Source: Umbelopsis ramanniana AG
Taxonomy: Eukaryota; Mucoromycota; Umbelopsidomycetes; Umbelopsidales; Umbelopsidaceae
Length of the DNA: 64,000 bases
NCBI RefSeq assembly: GCF_025399195.1
Contig: NW_026252108.1
Location: 124,001-188,000, forward strand
Direction of reading: 5' to 3'
Shown here: positions 63,140 through 64,000 of the stretch, one piece after another
Layout of the letters: each line of letters starts with the position of its first letter
Numbering within the stretch: the stretch's first letter is position 1
Notes under the pieces: model-generated
What the model was told of the DNA's origin: nothing
Seen by the model: only the letters and a program-made list of their open reading frames with translations
Database searches by the model: none
Position numbers and translations under genes: made by a program

Positions 63140-64000
63140 TTAATTTGAACCATATTGATAAGGCACTTCCATATTGTCCTGGGTCCACTCCAAACTGTCC
63201 TTGGAGCGAAGAGCAATGACGGTACGAGAAGGAATATATACCTGCACATAAAAATCTCGTTAACCAAGGTACAAGCGGCGAAGAAATGATACGATGGAAA
63301 ATCATTTGCATTTCACACACTAAGGCCACCAAGCTTATCTTTCTGGAATTTTTACCTTCAAATGATGGTCACAACCATCGTAGTGTCCAGGATTGGTGAA
63401 ATAGCTTGTGTTATGTTGAATGCGGCCATGTCCGAGGAATTTTTTATCGTCGCTATCCAGGACTACACGGTATTCGCCAGGATTATGAGTTCCAATGCAA
63501 TAATCTGAAAAGGATTGGGTAGCATGGAAGTTGAAGATAAATATAAGTCCAGCTCTCTCAAATGCGATGATTTTGTCCCCTTCGTGTTTACGCGACACGA
63601 ATGCCTAGAATCATAGAGGTCTATCAGTACGATAGAGTGTGGGAACCGATATTATGAAGGTCGGCATATTTTACCTGGGGAGAACTGAGCCAATGATAGT
63701 GCGACTCGGCTACTTGCATAGCTCTGTCCCACTCGTTGAGATATTTGTAACGCAATAACTTATCATCCACTACATTCCACTGTCTACGTGCGTAATGGAA
63801 ACTTGCGTTGTTTCCAGCGCGAGGGAAATCAAGCCATTCAGGATGACCGAATTCATTGCCTTCAAAGTTCAAATAACCTTCTCCTCCAAGAGCATGAGTA
63901 ATGAATCTAGAGAGTGGAGTGGTCAGTTTCGATAAAAAAAAAAATGAGGGATATAAACAGGATGTGGCTGCCTTTACCGGATCATCTTGTGAAGTGCCAT
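63140..64000 (-). CDS. glc3: 1,4-alpha-glucan branching enzyme, C-terminal part (runs off window)
   Basis: Partial gene: its 5' end lies beyond the right edge. Exons seen: 63978-64000 (open), 63675-63906, 63356-63604 and 63140-63241, giving the last about 201 residues. The sequence [20 protein letters not shown] with [16 protein letters not shown] is diagnostic for the end of the GH13 barrel in eukaryotic glycogen branching enzymes. The all-beta C-terminal domain follows ([14 protein letters not shown], then [17 protein letters not shown]). The catalytic Asp/Glu residues are in the missing part. It forms alpha-1,6 branches in glycogen. Joins keep frame throughout. Confidence 0.95.

Overview
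This is a stretch of fungal nuclear chromosome. Genes are intron-rich: introns are mostly about 45-260 nt with GTAAGT-type donors and short pyrimidine tracts. Genes are tightly packed on both strands and there are no operons. Fungal hallmarks include an APSES (StuA-type) regulator, a Zn2Cys6 factor, Rax2, a Num1/ApsA-like cortical protein, the ribosome-associated Hsp70 Ssb, a fused HIS7 (HisH-HisF), a Kre9/KNH-type GPI protein and a Dsc4/DUF1746 protein. Complex I (NDUFS4), a UreD urease chaperone and a peroxisomal Lon ending in SHL argue against the Saccharomyces lineage and fit a filamentous fungus. The gene structures and protein style suggest an early-diverging group such as Mucoromycota, but this is inference; no rRNA or other decisive marker is present.

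Layout: 0.9-3.1 kb StuA-like regulator (-), divergent from a MIT-domain protein (+, 3.5-6.0). Then on the minus strand: a putative Mms22/Mus7 repair scaffold (6.3-11.5), a TLC-domain membrane protein (11.7-12.8), a 1707-residue Num1/ApsA-like cortical anchor with a long internal repeat array (13.0-18.5), a small secreted Cys-rich protein (19.8-20.1) and Rax2 in 11 exons (20.6-24.8). A 4.4 kb gene-free island follows (24.8-29.2). Next come a GPI cell-wall protein (+), HIS7 (-) divergent from signal peptidase subunit SPC1 (+), histone H1 (-) divergent from a bifunctional PFK-2/FBPase-2 (+), mitochondrial-type NDP kinase (-) divergent from a golgin-like coiled-coil protein (+), and Ssb Hsp70 (-) divergent from a poly-Q Zn2Cys6 factor (+). 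The right end holds a Dsc4-like protein (-) divergent from a type II membrane glycosyltransferase-like protein (+), TRAPPC8/Trs85 (+, 15 exons), NDUFS4 (+), UreD (+), peroxisomal Lon (-) and the 3' end of glycogen branching enzyme (-), which runs off the window.

Exon structures were built by hand from splice consensus, reading-frame continuity and family conservation; every listed model closes in frame. The most notable signal is the Num1-like protein: its repeats carry ten TQT cores, the anchor motif of dynein light chain LC8, alternating with R-x-R-x-x-S sites. This suggests a multivalent LC8 scaffold built into a dynein/mitochondrial cortical anchor. Other points of note are a 5-nt microexon in the NDP kinase gene, several 10-20 nt coding exons, and perfect palindromes or a telomere-type box in three promoters.
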